DNA from: Arhodomonas sp051195215 | GTDB lineage: Bacteria > Pseudomonadota > Gammaproteobacteria > Nitrococcales > Nitrococcaceae | Length of the DNA: 64,000 nucleotides | Direction: 5' to 3' | NCBI RefSeq assembly: GCF_051195215.1 | Contig: NZ_JBNAZM010000001.1 | Span: 124,001 to 188,000, forward strand | Part shown: piece after piece, positions 1-7,176 of the stretch | Numbering within the stretch: position 1 is the first letter of the stretch | How the letters are laid out: each line of letters opens with the position of its first letter | The notes under the pieces: generated by a model | Seen by the model: the letters and a program-made list of their open reading frames with translations, nothing else | What the model was told of the DNA's origin: nothing | Database searches by the model: none | Made by a program: the position numbers and the translations under genes

Positions 1-168
1 CACTTCCACGTACACCGCAGCGATCGCGCGCGCGGGCCAGGATTCCGAGACCCGCATCAGCCCCGCCGCGAAGCCCATGAACAGGCCGAGCACAATGGCC
101 AGCGCGGTGAGCTGAACCGTCACCCATGCGCCCGCGAGCAGCGGTGGCAGGAAGCGCAGGATCTCCAT
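1..168 (-). CDS. ehuC: Ectoine/hydroxyectoine-type ABC transporter permease, EhuC/EhuD family (C-terminal part outside the window)
   Basis: Only the first 56 codons are inside the window; the gene runs off the left edge. The ATG at 168 opens a hydrophobic membrane segment (residues about 6-37) followed by a short Arg/Glu-containing loop and the start of a Tyr-Val-Glu-Val stretch. This is how polar amino-acid (HisM/GlnP-type) permease subunits begin, just before their conserved FRGTP-like motif. It lies 62 bp downstream of the solute-binding protein gene on the same strand, the order seen in ehu clusters. The ehu assignment rests on the neighbour; the fragment alone only supports a polar amino-acid ABC permease. 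It could equally be named ehuD. Confidence 0.75.
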   Translation of the reverse strand, partial: MEILRFLPPLLAGAWVTVQLTALAIVLGLFMGFAAGLMRVSESWPARAIAAVYVEV

Positions 169-230
169 GGCAGCCGATCACGCCGGTAACGCGTCCCCGC
201 GGCAATCGCGACCGCGGGGACGATCGACGC

Positions 231-1088
231 TCAGCCCTCGCCCTTGCAGAGCGTCTCGGCGGTCGTGTCTCCCGGCAGGTTCGCCTCCGTGAAGCCGAAG
301 GGTTTGACCAGCTCCAGATGCTCTTCGCTGCCGATGAACTCACCCAGGTGTTCGTTGAACGCGGCTAGCAGTTCGTCATCCGCCTGGCGGAACGCAAAGC
401 CCCCGTAGCCGACGGCTTCCGGCGGGGTCTCGAATGGCTCGGCGCGCTCGACGCGCTCGCCGCCCCTCTGAGCCATGCGCTCGATGGAGACCGACGTCAG
501 CGCGGCCGCATCGACCCGACCGGTACGCACTGCCGCAAGCATGCTGGACTGGTCCGGCAGCTCGCGGATCTGGTCGTCCGGAATGCCGGCGTCCCGGGCA
601 TACCCACGCTCCACCGCACCGGCCATTACGCCGAGGGTCACGTCCGGGTTGTCCGCAACGTCGGCGTAGCTATGCAGATCATGGGGGTTGCCCTGCTGCA
701 CCAGAAAAGACTGCCCGATCTTGTAGCTCGGGTTGGAGAATGCCGCTTCCTTGCAACGTGCAGGGGTGATGAACATGCCGGCGGCCACCAGATCCCATCG
801 CTGGGCGTTGAGCCCCGGCAGCAGGGAGGCCCACTCGGTGAGCACCCCGTCGATGTTCTCGACGCCCATACGCTTGAAGACTTCGCGCGCGACTTCCGGT
901 GATTCGCCCGTGAGCCGGCCCTCGTCATTCACGTAGCCATAGGGGACCTCGTTGGCGAACGCCGCGCGCACGAAGCCCTGGTCGCGAAGCGCTTTCGGCG
1001 TCACCGCCTGCGCCGACATCATTCCGGCGGCGAGAACCGCGGCCGCGATCAGCGCACACACCAAATACCGGTGAATGGAACCATGCAT
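231..1088 (-). CDS. ehuB: Ectoine/hydroxyectoine ABC transporter substrate-binding protein
   Basis: Periplasmic solute-binding protein of the family-3 (amino-acid) fold, 285 residues. The ATG at 1088 is preferred because GGGGAGG lies 5 bases upstream; a TTG 18 bases further out has no ribosome site. A signal peptide ends near Ala-Gln-Ala (about residue 28). The mature part matches EhuB proteins along its length: an Ala-Asn-Glu-x-Pro-Tyr-Gly start, an Ala-Arg-Glu-Val-Phe-Lys-Arg block, a Pro-Ala-Arg-Cys-Lys-Glu block near residue 110 and a C-terminal Pro-Phe-Gly-Phe. EhuB binds ectoine and hydroxyectoine for import as compatible solutes or carbon and nitrogen sources. The substrate is inferred from family resemblance, and the rest of the transporter lies to the left of the window. 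Confidence 0.85.
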   Translation of the reverse strand: MHGSIHRYLVCALIAAAVLAAGMMSAQAVTPKALRDQGFVRAAFANEVPYGYVNDEGRLTGESPEVAREVFKRMGVENIDGVLTEWASLLPGLNAQRWDLVAAGMFITPARCKEAAFSNPSYKIGQSFLVQQGNPHDLHSYADVADNPDVTLGVMAGAVERGYARDAGIPDDQIRELPDQSSMLAAVRTGRVDAAALTSVSIERMAQRGGERVERAEPFETPPEAVGYGGFAFRQADDELLAAFNEHLGEFIGSEEHLELVKPFGFTEANLPGDTTAETLCKGEG

Positions 1089-1185
1089 GACTGCCTCCCC
1101 GCTCAACGCGTCTCTGCCACACCGTCCCGACGGCGCTCAGGCCCGACGCGGCGCCTTGCTGTCGATCCGTGCCGTGCGCTCGCCG

Positions 1186-1887
1186 TCACCGATAGAGATC
1201 ACGGTAGGCCCCGGCGATCATGACGCTGCCGATGGCCGTCGCCGCCCCCGCCATGGCGGCCGCTTCGCCACCTTTCTCGCCAAGCAACCGGTCGCCGGCG
1301 GCGATCAACGTCAGTCCGACCAGACCGTCCAGCGCGGCGGCAACCACCCTACGGTCCTTGCCTTCGTCGGGCTTGCCCTGGTCGTGGCGCCAGCGGTAGA
1401 CCTCGCACGCGCGTTTCGCGAGCTCGTCCACGTGCAGCGGAACGCTGTAGGACACGGTCACTTCCGGGTGGTTGCCCGTGCGTACCGCCTGCAACCGCGC
1501 AACCAGTGTCTCGACGTGGCCGGCGGTGGCGTTGCCGGCGCGCAAGGCGTCGCGAAGCGCGTCCGCGAACCCCGAGCCCTCGCCCGCCGATCGTTGCAGC
1601 AGGCGCTTTGCGTCGTCGTATTGGGCATGGAGATTGTCGTAGGCACGCTCGAGCATCGTGTTCAGGCGCTCGCCGGCCATGTCGTTGAGGATTCGGCAGG
1701 CGACTCGGGCCGCGCTCGTGAGTTCGTCGCCAGAAAGCGACTGGGTCTCACGCTCGAGTGCCTGGGTCCGGTTCAGGGCGTCCACGAGATCGGCGAGCGG
1801 CCGAGGTTGCGCGCTCGCGGTGGCGAGCAGGAAAGCGCCCAGGGCGACGACGATTAGCGTACGTGAGAACCCTGAAGCCATAGGCAT
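1186..1887 (-). CDS. Exported protein of unknown function
   Basis: A 233-residue protein I do not recognise. Residues 1-27 form a signal peptide (Ser-Arg-Thr followed by a long Leu/Ala/Val core, cleavage near Ala-Ser-Ala-Gln). The middle is charged and probably helical, with two Cys (about residues 64 and 160) that could pair in the periplasm. The last 50 residues contain two Gly/Ala-rich hydrophobic stretches that could be membrane-inserted. GGAG sits 5 bases before the ATG at 1887. It is 97 bp upstream of ehuB on the same strand, but the gap and the strong ribosome site of ehuB give no sign of co-translation. No function can be assigned. Confidence 0.6.
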   Translation of the reverse strand: MPMASGFSRTLIVVALGAFLLATASAQPRPLADLVDALNRTQALERETQSLSGDELTSAARVACRILNDMAGERLNTMLERAYDNLHAQYDDAKRLLQRSAGEGSGFADALRDALRAGNATAGHVETLVARLQAVRTGNHPEVTVSYSVPLHVDELAKRACEVYRWRHDQGKPDEGKDRRVVAAALDGLVGLTLIAAGDRLLGEKGGEAAAMAGAATAIGSVMIAGAYRDLYR

Positions 1888-2293
1888 TGGCGCTCCACGC
1901 CCGGGCCGCGGCGATGGGGGCAGGCGGCAGCGCGCGTCAGCGACGGCGCTGGTGCCGCCTTTGGGTTAATAAGTATGGCAGCGGGCGGGAGGGCGTCAAA
2001 TTCGCTGTGCGCGGGTTCGCAAACCACCCGTCGAGCGTGGCACAGGCAGTGCGCAGAAGCGCCATACTGGTCCAGTAGGCGCCGGGCCATTAGGATATAC
2101 GGCGCCCGCGGCGGGGTGCGGTACCTGCCGTGAGGGACTGGCCCGTCGGGGCCCGGGCTGCACTTCTGCCCGACCCCGCCAGGTGGCCAGGTGGCGACGG
2201 AGACTCCCGAATAACCATGACAGCAGGTCGCCACGAGGGAGCGCATGCACCAATTGGGACGACGAGCGTAAAGCCCCGGAGGTTTAAGTTTCC
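1888..2293. other. Divergent intergenic region upstream of the aldolase gene
   Basis: About 400 bases between two divergently read genes, so it must hold both promoters. An AT-rich patch (TTAATAAGTATGG, near 1965-1977) and TAGGATATA (near 2091-2099) are the only weak minus-10-like stretches I see. No gene, repeat or clear operator is visible. GGAGG at 2278-2282, 11 bases before the aldolase ATG, is the ribosome site. Confidence 0.4.
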
Positions 2294-3310
2294 ATGACCG
2301 ATTACAGTCAACTCGAGTACACCATCGAGCAGATGGCAGCGCCCGGCAAGGGCATTCTGGCGGCCGACGAAAGCTTCGGGACGATCGCCAAGCGTTTCCA
2401 GGCGATCGACGTGGAATCCACGGAAGAGAACCGCCGCGCCTACCGCTCCCTGCTGGTGACGACTCCGGGTGTGGCGGAGTTCATCAGCGGCGTGATTTTC
2501 TTCGAGGAAACGCTCGGCCAGAAAGCGGACGACGGCCGCACATTGCCCGAAGTCTGCGAGGCCGAGGGTATCGTGCCGGGAATCAAGGTGGACAAGGGCA
2601 CTATCGACCTCGTCAATGCCCCGGGCGACAAGGTCACCCAGGGGCTCGACGGCTTGCCGGACCGCCTTGCCACCTACCGCGAGCAGGGCGCGCGCTTCAC
2701 GAAGTGGCGTAACGTCTATGCCATCGGTAACGGCAATCCGTCGCCGCTGGCGGTCGAGGCGAACGCCGAGGTGATCGCGCGCTATGCGGCGCTGGTTCAG
2801 GAAGCCGGCATGGTGCCCATCGTCGAGCCGGAGGTGCTCATGGACGGAGACCATGGTGTCGAGCGTTGTGCCGAAGTCACCGAGGCCGTGCAGCGGGCGG
2901 TTTTCAACGCACTCTACCGCTATGGCGTAAGCCTCGAGCACATGGTGCTCAAGCCGAACATGATCGTCCCCGGCAAGGAGCAGCCCAAGCTCGAGCCCGA
3001 GACCGTCGCCGAGCACACCCTGCGGGTGCTCAGGCGTACCGTCCCCGCGGCGGTACCCGCCATCGCGTTCCTCTCCGGCGGCCAGACCCCCGCCGAGGCG
3101 ACCGCCAACCTCAGCGCCATGAACGCCCGTGGACCGGCGCCCTGGGCGCTGACGTTCTCCTATGGCCGCGCGCTGCAGGAGCCGGCGCAGAAAGCGTGGC
3201 GTGGTGACGCCGCCAACGTCGACGCCGCGCAGAAAGCCTTCTACCAGCGTGCCCGGCTCAACGGCGCGGCACGGCGCGGCGACTACAGCAGTGGTATGGA
3301 AGCGGCCTGA
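2294..3310 (+). CDS. Fructose-bisphosphate aldolase, class I (Schiff-base, eukaryote-like type)
   Basis: Cytoplasmic glycolytic and gluconeogenic enzyme that cleaves fructose 1,6-bisphosphate to dihydroxyacetone phosphate and glyceraldehyde 3-phosphate. At 338 residues it is close to the length of animal and plant class I aldolases and unlike the DhnA-type FbaB of Escherichia coli. The N-terminal GKGILAADES block (residues 18-27), TKWR (136-139), VEPEVLMDGDH (178-188) and VLKPNM (218-223) are intact. Lys220 is the expected Schiff-base lysine, Lys137 and Glu178 the other active-site residues. Many proteobacteria carry this type beside or instead of a class II enzyme. It stands alone with its own promoter region and a hairpin just after the stop. 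Confidence 0.93.
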   Translation: MTDYSQLEYTIEQMAAPGKGILAADESFGTIAKRFQAIDVESTEENRRAYRSLLVTTPGVAEFISGVIFFEETLGQKADDGRTLPEVCEAEGIVPGIKVDKGTIDLVNAPGDKVTQGLDGLPDRLATYREQGARFTKWRNVYAIGNGNPSPLAVEANAEVIARYAALVQEAGMVPIVEPEVLMDGDHGVERCAEVTEAVQRAVFNALYRYGVSLEHMVLKPNMIVPGKEQPKLEPETVAEHTLRVLRRTVPAAVPAIAFLSGGQTPAEATANLSAMNARGPAPWALTFSYGRALQEPAQKAWRGDAANVDAAQKAFYQRARLNGAARRGDYSSGMEAA

Positions 3311-3325
3311 ACAGGGCGCCTTCAA

Positions 3326-3358
3326 GAAAAACCCTGCACCGCGTGGCGGTGCAGGGTT
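3326..3358 (-). terminator. Rho-independent terminator between aldolase and degP genes
   Basis: A perfect 12-bp stem (3330-3341 with 3347-3358) around a 5-base loop. Read on the minus strand the stem is followed by TTTTC, a usable U-tract, so it best serves the protease gene. On the plus strand it would still shield the aldolase message. Confidence 0.8.
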
Positions 3359-3396
3359 CCCCGTCACGGGAAAACGGTCGCAACTGGCCGTTGCGT

Positions 3397-4770
3397 CTAT
3401 TGGACCAGTACGAACATCGCACCGTTCCCGCGGCGGATGTTGAGCAACAGCTTGTCTTCGCCCTTCACGGCCTCGCGGAAGGCCTGGAGCGTCCGCACGG
3501 GTTTGCGGTTGACGGACGTGATCACGTCCCCCTCCTGAAGGTACCGTGATGCACGGGTGCCCCGTTCCACCTTGGTGACGAGCACTCCCTCGACCTCGCC
3601 GAACAGCGGCGAACGCTCATCCAGATTGGAGAACTTGGCGCCGGCAAGCGCGTCATGCATCCCGGTGGCGTCCGCCTGGTAGCTCTCCGGGTCGCCGACG
3701 CTGGCGTTGATAGTCATCTTCTCACCGTCCCGCATCACGGTGAGCTTCACCGAATCCCCGATCTGCATGAGGCCGATGGCGTTTGCCAGGTCGTTGGCGC
3801 TACTGATCGGATCGCCGTTGACGGCGGTGACGACATCGCCCTGCTGAAGCCCCGCCTTCTCGGCGGCCGACCCCGGAGCCACGTGGGCGATGAGCGCACC
3901 GTCGCGCGTTTCGAGCTCGAAGGCTTCCGCCATCTCGGGGGTGAGGTCCTGAACCCGCACACCGAGTACACCGCGACGCACCTCGCCATGCTCGACGATC
4001 TGGCGCTGGATCTCGTCGGCCATGTTGATGGGAATGGCGAAGCCAATGCCGATGTTGCCGCCGCTGCGCGAGAGAATGGCGGTGTTGATGCCCACCAACT
4101 CGCCCTTGAGATTCACCAGCGCGCCGCCGGAGTTGCCGGGATTGATGGAGGCATCGGTCTGAATGAAGTTCTGCAGGCGGGTATTGCCTGCACCGCCGCG
4201 CAGCGTCCTGCCCAGTCCGCTGACGACACCGGTGGTGACCGTATGGTCTAGCCCGAACGGGTTGCCGATGGCGACGACAAAATCGCCGACACGCAGCGTG
4301 CTCGAATCCGCCCGGGGAACGCTGTTGAGATCGTTCGCGTCGATGCGGATCACCGCCACGTCGGTTTCCGGATCCGAGCCGATCACGTCAGCCTGGAACT
4401 GGCGATCGTCCTGTAGCTTCACAGTGATTTCGTCGGCGTCGGCGATCACGTGGTGATTGGTGAGGATGTAGCCCTTGTCCGCATCGACGATGACCCCGGA
4501 ACCGAGCGACTGCACCTCGCGCTCACGCCGCTGGCGCGGCAGGTCGAAGAAGCGCCGGAAAAACGGATCCTGCATGAGCGGGTTGGACTCAACCTCCACG
4601 GAACTACGGGTGGCGATGTTCACCACGGCGGGCGAGACACGCTCGACCATCGGGGCCAGCGTCGGCATCTCGCTGTCGCCCACTGCGGCGGGCAAACTGG
4701 CAGCGGACGCCTGTCCCGCCGTGAGCGCCACGGTCAGCAGCATCGTGAGAAGACTGCCCAAACGTTGCAT
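3397..4770 (-). CDS. degP: Periplasmic serine endoprotease of the Do (DegP/MucD) family
   Basis: Envelope quality-control protease and chaperone, 457 residues. The ATG at 4770 gives a clean signal peptide (about residues 1-23); the longer upstream frame adds an implausible Arg/Cys-rich leader. The trypsin-like domain has an intact triad: His107 in TNHHV, Asp137 in TDVAV and Ser214 in GNSGG. Two PDZ domains follow, from about residues 265 and 370. The length and absence of a long Q-loop fit MucD-type proteases of Gammaproteobacteria. There is no neighbouring sigma-E or mucABC cluster, so regulation cannot be read from context. A terminator with a U-tract follows the stop. Confidence 0.92.
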   Translation of the reverse strand: MQRLGSLLTMLLTVALTAGQASAASLPAAVGDSEMPTLAPMVERVSPAVVNIATRSSVEVESNPLMQDPFFRRFFDLPRQRREREVQSLGSGVIVDADKGYILTNHHVIADADEITVKLQDDRQFQADVIGSDPETDVAVIRIDANDLNSVPRADSSTLRVGDFVVAIGNPFGLDHTVTTGVVSGLGRTLRGGAGNTRLQNFIQTDASINPGNSGGALVNLKGELVGINTAILSRSGGNIGIGFAIPINMADEIQRQIVEHGEVRRGVLGVRVQDLTPEMAEAFELETRDGALIAHVAPGSAAEKAGLQQGDVVTAVNGDPISSANDLANAIGLMQIGDSVKLTVMRDGEKMTINASVGDPESYQADATGMHDALAGAKFSNLDERSPLFGEVEGVLVTKVERGTRASRYLQEGDVITSVNRKPVRTLQAFREAVKGEDKLLLNIRRGNGAMFVLVQ

Positions 4771-4937
4771 CGATTTATCTCCCGACTTCTGATGACGTTC
4801 TCCCCGGACAATGGGGACGGCCAGCGTACTGGCAACCGTCTGTAACGACCGCGGGCGCCGCGGGGAGTTCCGCGCTTCAGGGAAGCGCCGGCAGCATGGC
4901 ACACTCCTGCACAAGCGCCAGGCGAGGACTTCCAGAG

Positions 4938-5723
4938 ATGACGCACGAACGCGTATGGGACGCGGACGACCGGCAACGGCTGACCATGGTGGCGGAGCAG
5001 CTCACTGCGGCCTCGCGCGTGTTGGCGATTACCGGCGCCGGCCTGTCCGCCGATTCCGGGCTTCCTACCTACCGGGGCATCGGCGGGCTTTACGAACAGC
5101 GGTCGACCGACCACGGCATGCCCATCGAGGCGGCCCTTTCCGGGGAGGTCTTCGTGCGCCAGCCCGAGACCACCTGGCAGTACCTGCGAGAGCTGGGCGC
5201 CGCCGCTCGCGGGGCACGGCCCAATGCGGGGCATTACGCGCTGAGCGCCTTCGAGACCGGCGGCCGGGAGGTATGCGTTCTCACCCAGAACGTGGACGGC
5301 CTGCACCGTGCCGCTGGCAGCCGGAAGGTGGTGGAGATCCACGGCAACATGCAAAGCCTGGTGTGCACCCAGTGCCGTTATCGCCGCTCCCCGGTGGACT
5401 ATGCCGAGCTGCCACCGCTTCCGAGCTGCCCGGAATGTTTCGCACCGCTGCGCCCGCCGGTGGTGCTGTTCGGCGAGATGCTGCCGGACGACGCGCTCCG
5501 GGAGCTCAGGCGCGAGCTGACGCGGGGATTCGATCTCGTACTCTGCATCGGTACCAGCGGCCTGTTTCCCTACATTACCGAACCGGTCCATGTGGCCGGC
5601 GGTCAGGGCATTCCCGTCGTGGAGATCAATCCCGGCGTTTCCGCTGTTTCGGATGCCGTTGACATCCGCCTCGCACGGCCCGCCGCCGAGACGCTGGCCG
5701 CCCTGCAGGCCCGTCTTCCGTAG
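4938..5723 (+). CDS. cobB: NAD-dependent protein deacylase, sirtuin (Sir2) family
   Basis: Removes acyl groups from lysines using NAD+, in the cytoplasm. From the ATG at 4938 the protein has 261 residues. GAG-AxSADSG-PTYRG near residues 33-46 and TQNVDGLH at 116-123 are the NAD-binding signatures, His135 the catalytic base, and Cys143, Cys146, Cys164 and Cys167 the zinc ligands. An alternative ATG 42 bases upstream would add 14 residues with no family match, so the inner start is preferred although its ribosome site is modest. In organisms with PrpE- or Acs-type ligases, as here, sirtuins typically reactivate those acylated enzymes. That link is inference. Confidence 0.9.
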   Translation: MTHERVWDADDRQRLTMVAEQLTAASRVLAITGAGLSADSGLPTYRGIGGLYEQRSTDHGMPIEAALSGEVFVRQPETTWQYLRELGAAARGARPNAGHYALSAFETGGREVCVLTQNVDGLHRAAGSRKVVEIHGNMQSLVCTQCRYRRSPVDYAELPPLPSCPECFAPLRPPVVLFGEMLPDDALRELRRELTRGFDLVLCIGTSGLFPYITEPVHVAGGQGIPVVEINPGVSAVSDAVDIRLARPAAETLAALQARLP

Positions 5724-5727
5724 GCCG

Positions 5728-6318
5728 TCAGGCGGCCTCGCGCCCATCCGCAAGGAGACTGTGCCAGGCGCTCGCGAGCCAGCCGTGGCTTTCCTGCCAG
5801 GCTTCTTCCCAGAGGGAAACGTAATCCGGCCCCAGAAGCTCGAGTCGGCCCTCGAGGTCGCCATCGCATACGCTCAGGCGCATTCCGAACTTTCCGGCAA
5901 TGTGGCGCATGCGGCGGTTGTGGGCGAGCGTGGTCAGGTACACTCGCTGCAGCGCCCGGTTGCGGGCGAATGTGAGCATCCGGGCAAACAGCGCGCTGCC
6001 GATGCCGCGGCCCTGCAAGCTCTGCTCGACGCTGAATGCCAGCTCCGCCTCCTGCGGCCAGTTACCGGGAAGCAGGCGACACTCCGCCGCCCCCCGGAGC
6101 TCGCCGTCGGCGAAGGCGCCGAGCACGGTGCGCTGCAGCCAGTCGTCGCGACCGGTGTAGCTGCCGATGAAACGGTCGCTGACATGCCCGGCGAACCGCA
6201 TGTAGCGGTCCTCCGGCGTCAACCGCAGGAGATGGGCAGTCAGGGCACGGCGTTCGTGCCACAGGAGTCGCCGAATGACGACGGGCCGGTTTTTAGCGAT
6301 AGGTGAGTCATATGTCAT
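5728..6318 (-). CDS. GNAT-family N-acetyltransferase
   Basis: A 196-residue acetyltransferase-fold protein. The ATG at 6318 is chosen because the longer frame upstream is Cys/Arg-rich and unlike a protein. The acetyl-CoA-binding motif A is visible as Gln-Gly-Arg-Gly-Ile-Gly-Ser-Ala-Leu-Phe (about residues 105-114). An Arg-Tyr-Met-Arg-Phe motif (about 39-43) occurs in many bacterial GNAT proteins, including the GNAT modules of protein acetyltransferases. It faces the sirtuin gene tail to tail with a 4-bp gap. An acetyltransferase beside a deacetylase is suggestive of a protein-acetylation pair, but the substrate is unknown. Confidence 0.8.
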   Translation of the reverse strand: MTYDSPIAKNRPVVIRRLLWHERRALTAHLLRLTPEDRYMRFAGHVSDRFIGSYTGRDDWLQRTVLGAFADGELRGAAECRLLPGNWPQEAELAFSVEQSLQGRGIGSALFARMLTFARNRALQRVYLTTLAHNRRMRHIAGKFGMRLSVCDGDLEGRLELLGPDYVSLWEEAWQESHGWLASAWHSLLADGREAA

Positions 6319-6485
6319 GTTGCACACGCGCTCAGTTGTCGCGGACCATTCGCCGTGCCGGCACTCACGCTTGTGGCGTCGAGCGCCCGGCAACCTCAAC
6401 ATGGATGCTGCATTGCAGCATACCAGGTTTCGCTCTTCCCCGCACGGGGCCCAGGACATTGGACGTGATTACTGGAGGACTACGC

Positions 6486-7166
6486 GTGAGATACCAACGC
6501 CTGCTCGCCGCATCGGCTGCCGCCGCCCTTGGCCTGGGAGCGCTCACCGGCTGCCAGACGACGGACCCTTACACCGGCGAGCAACGCACCAGCAAGGCCA
6601 CCACGGGGGCGGCGATCGGTGCCGTGGCCGGCGCAGTCGTCGGCCTCGCCAGCGGCGATGACGCCACCGAGCGCCGGCAGCGTGCCCTCGTCGGCGCGGG
6701 TATCGGCGGCCTTTCCGGCGCGGCCATCGGCAACTACATGGACCGTCAGGAAGCCGAGCTGCGCCGCAAGCTCCGTGGTTCCGGGGTGAGCGTCACGCGC
6801 AGCGGCAATGACATCATTCTCAACATGCCGGGCAACATCACGTTCGCCACGGACAGCGCCGACCTGCGGCCACAGTTCTTCGACGTGCTCGATTCGGTCA
6901 CGTTAGTGCTCGATGAGTACGGCAAGACCGTGATCAACGTAATGGGGCATACCGACAGTACCGGTGCAGCGGACTACAACCAGAGGCTCTCCGAACGCCG
7001 GGCGGAGACCGTGGCGCGATACCTGAGCGGTCGCGGCATCGATTCTCGACGCATCATCGCCCGCGGTTTCGGCGAAACCCGCCCTGTGGCAGGCAACGAG
7101 ACCTCCACAGGGCGGCAGCGCAACCGTCGCGTCGAGCTGACGTTGTCACCGATCACCGCGGAGTAG
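6486..7166 (+). CDS. yiaD: OmpA-family outer-membrane lipoprotein, YiaD-like
   Basis: Starts at GTG 6486 with GGAGG 7 bases upstream. Residues 1-20 are a lipoprotein signal ending in LTGC, so Cys20 is lipidated. Two glycine-zipper stretches (about residues 34-53 and 66-85) precede an OmpA peptidoglycan-binding domain (about 115-224) with the conserved Asn-Arg-Arg-Val-Glu near the end. The sequence tracks E. coli YiaD closely, including the Asn-Pro-Tyr-Thr-Gly-Glu-like start and the Val-Thr-Arg-Ser-Gly block. Its job is likely envelope integrity. The next gene, an MscS channel, begins 10 bp after the stop, so the two are probably cotranscribed. Confidence 0.9.
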   Translation: MRYQRLLAASAAAALGLGALTGCQTTDPYTGEQRTSKATTGAAIGAVAGAVVGLASGDDATERRQRALVGAGIGGLSGAAIGNYMDRQEAELRRKLRGSGVSVTRSGNDIILNMPGNITFATDSADLRPQFFDVLDSVTLVLDEYGKTVINVMGHTDSTGAADYNQRLSERRAETVARYLSGRGIDSRRIIARGFGETRPVAGNETSTGRQRNRRVELTLSPITAE

Positions 7167-7176
7167 CTGACGGGCG

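Noticed and set aside
2090..3367. 425-codon open frame opposite the aldolase gene
   Set aside because: It is the exact antisense of a well-matched aldolase. Long antisense frames are expected at this GC content, and the translation matches no family.
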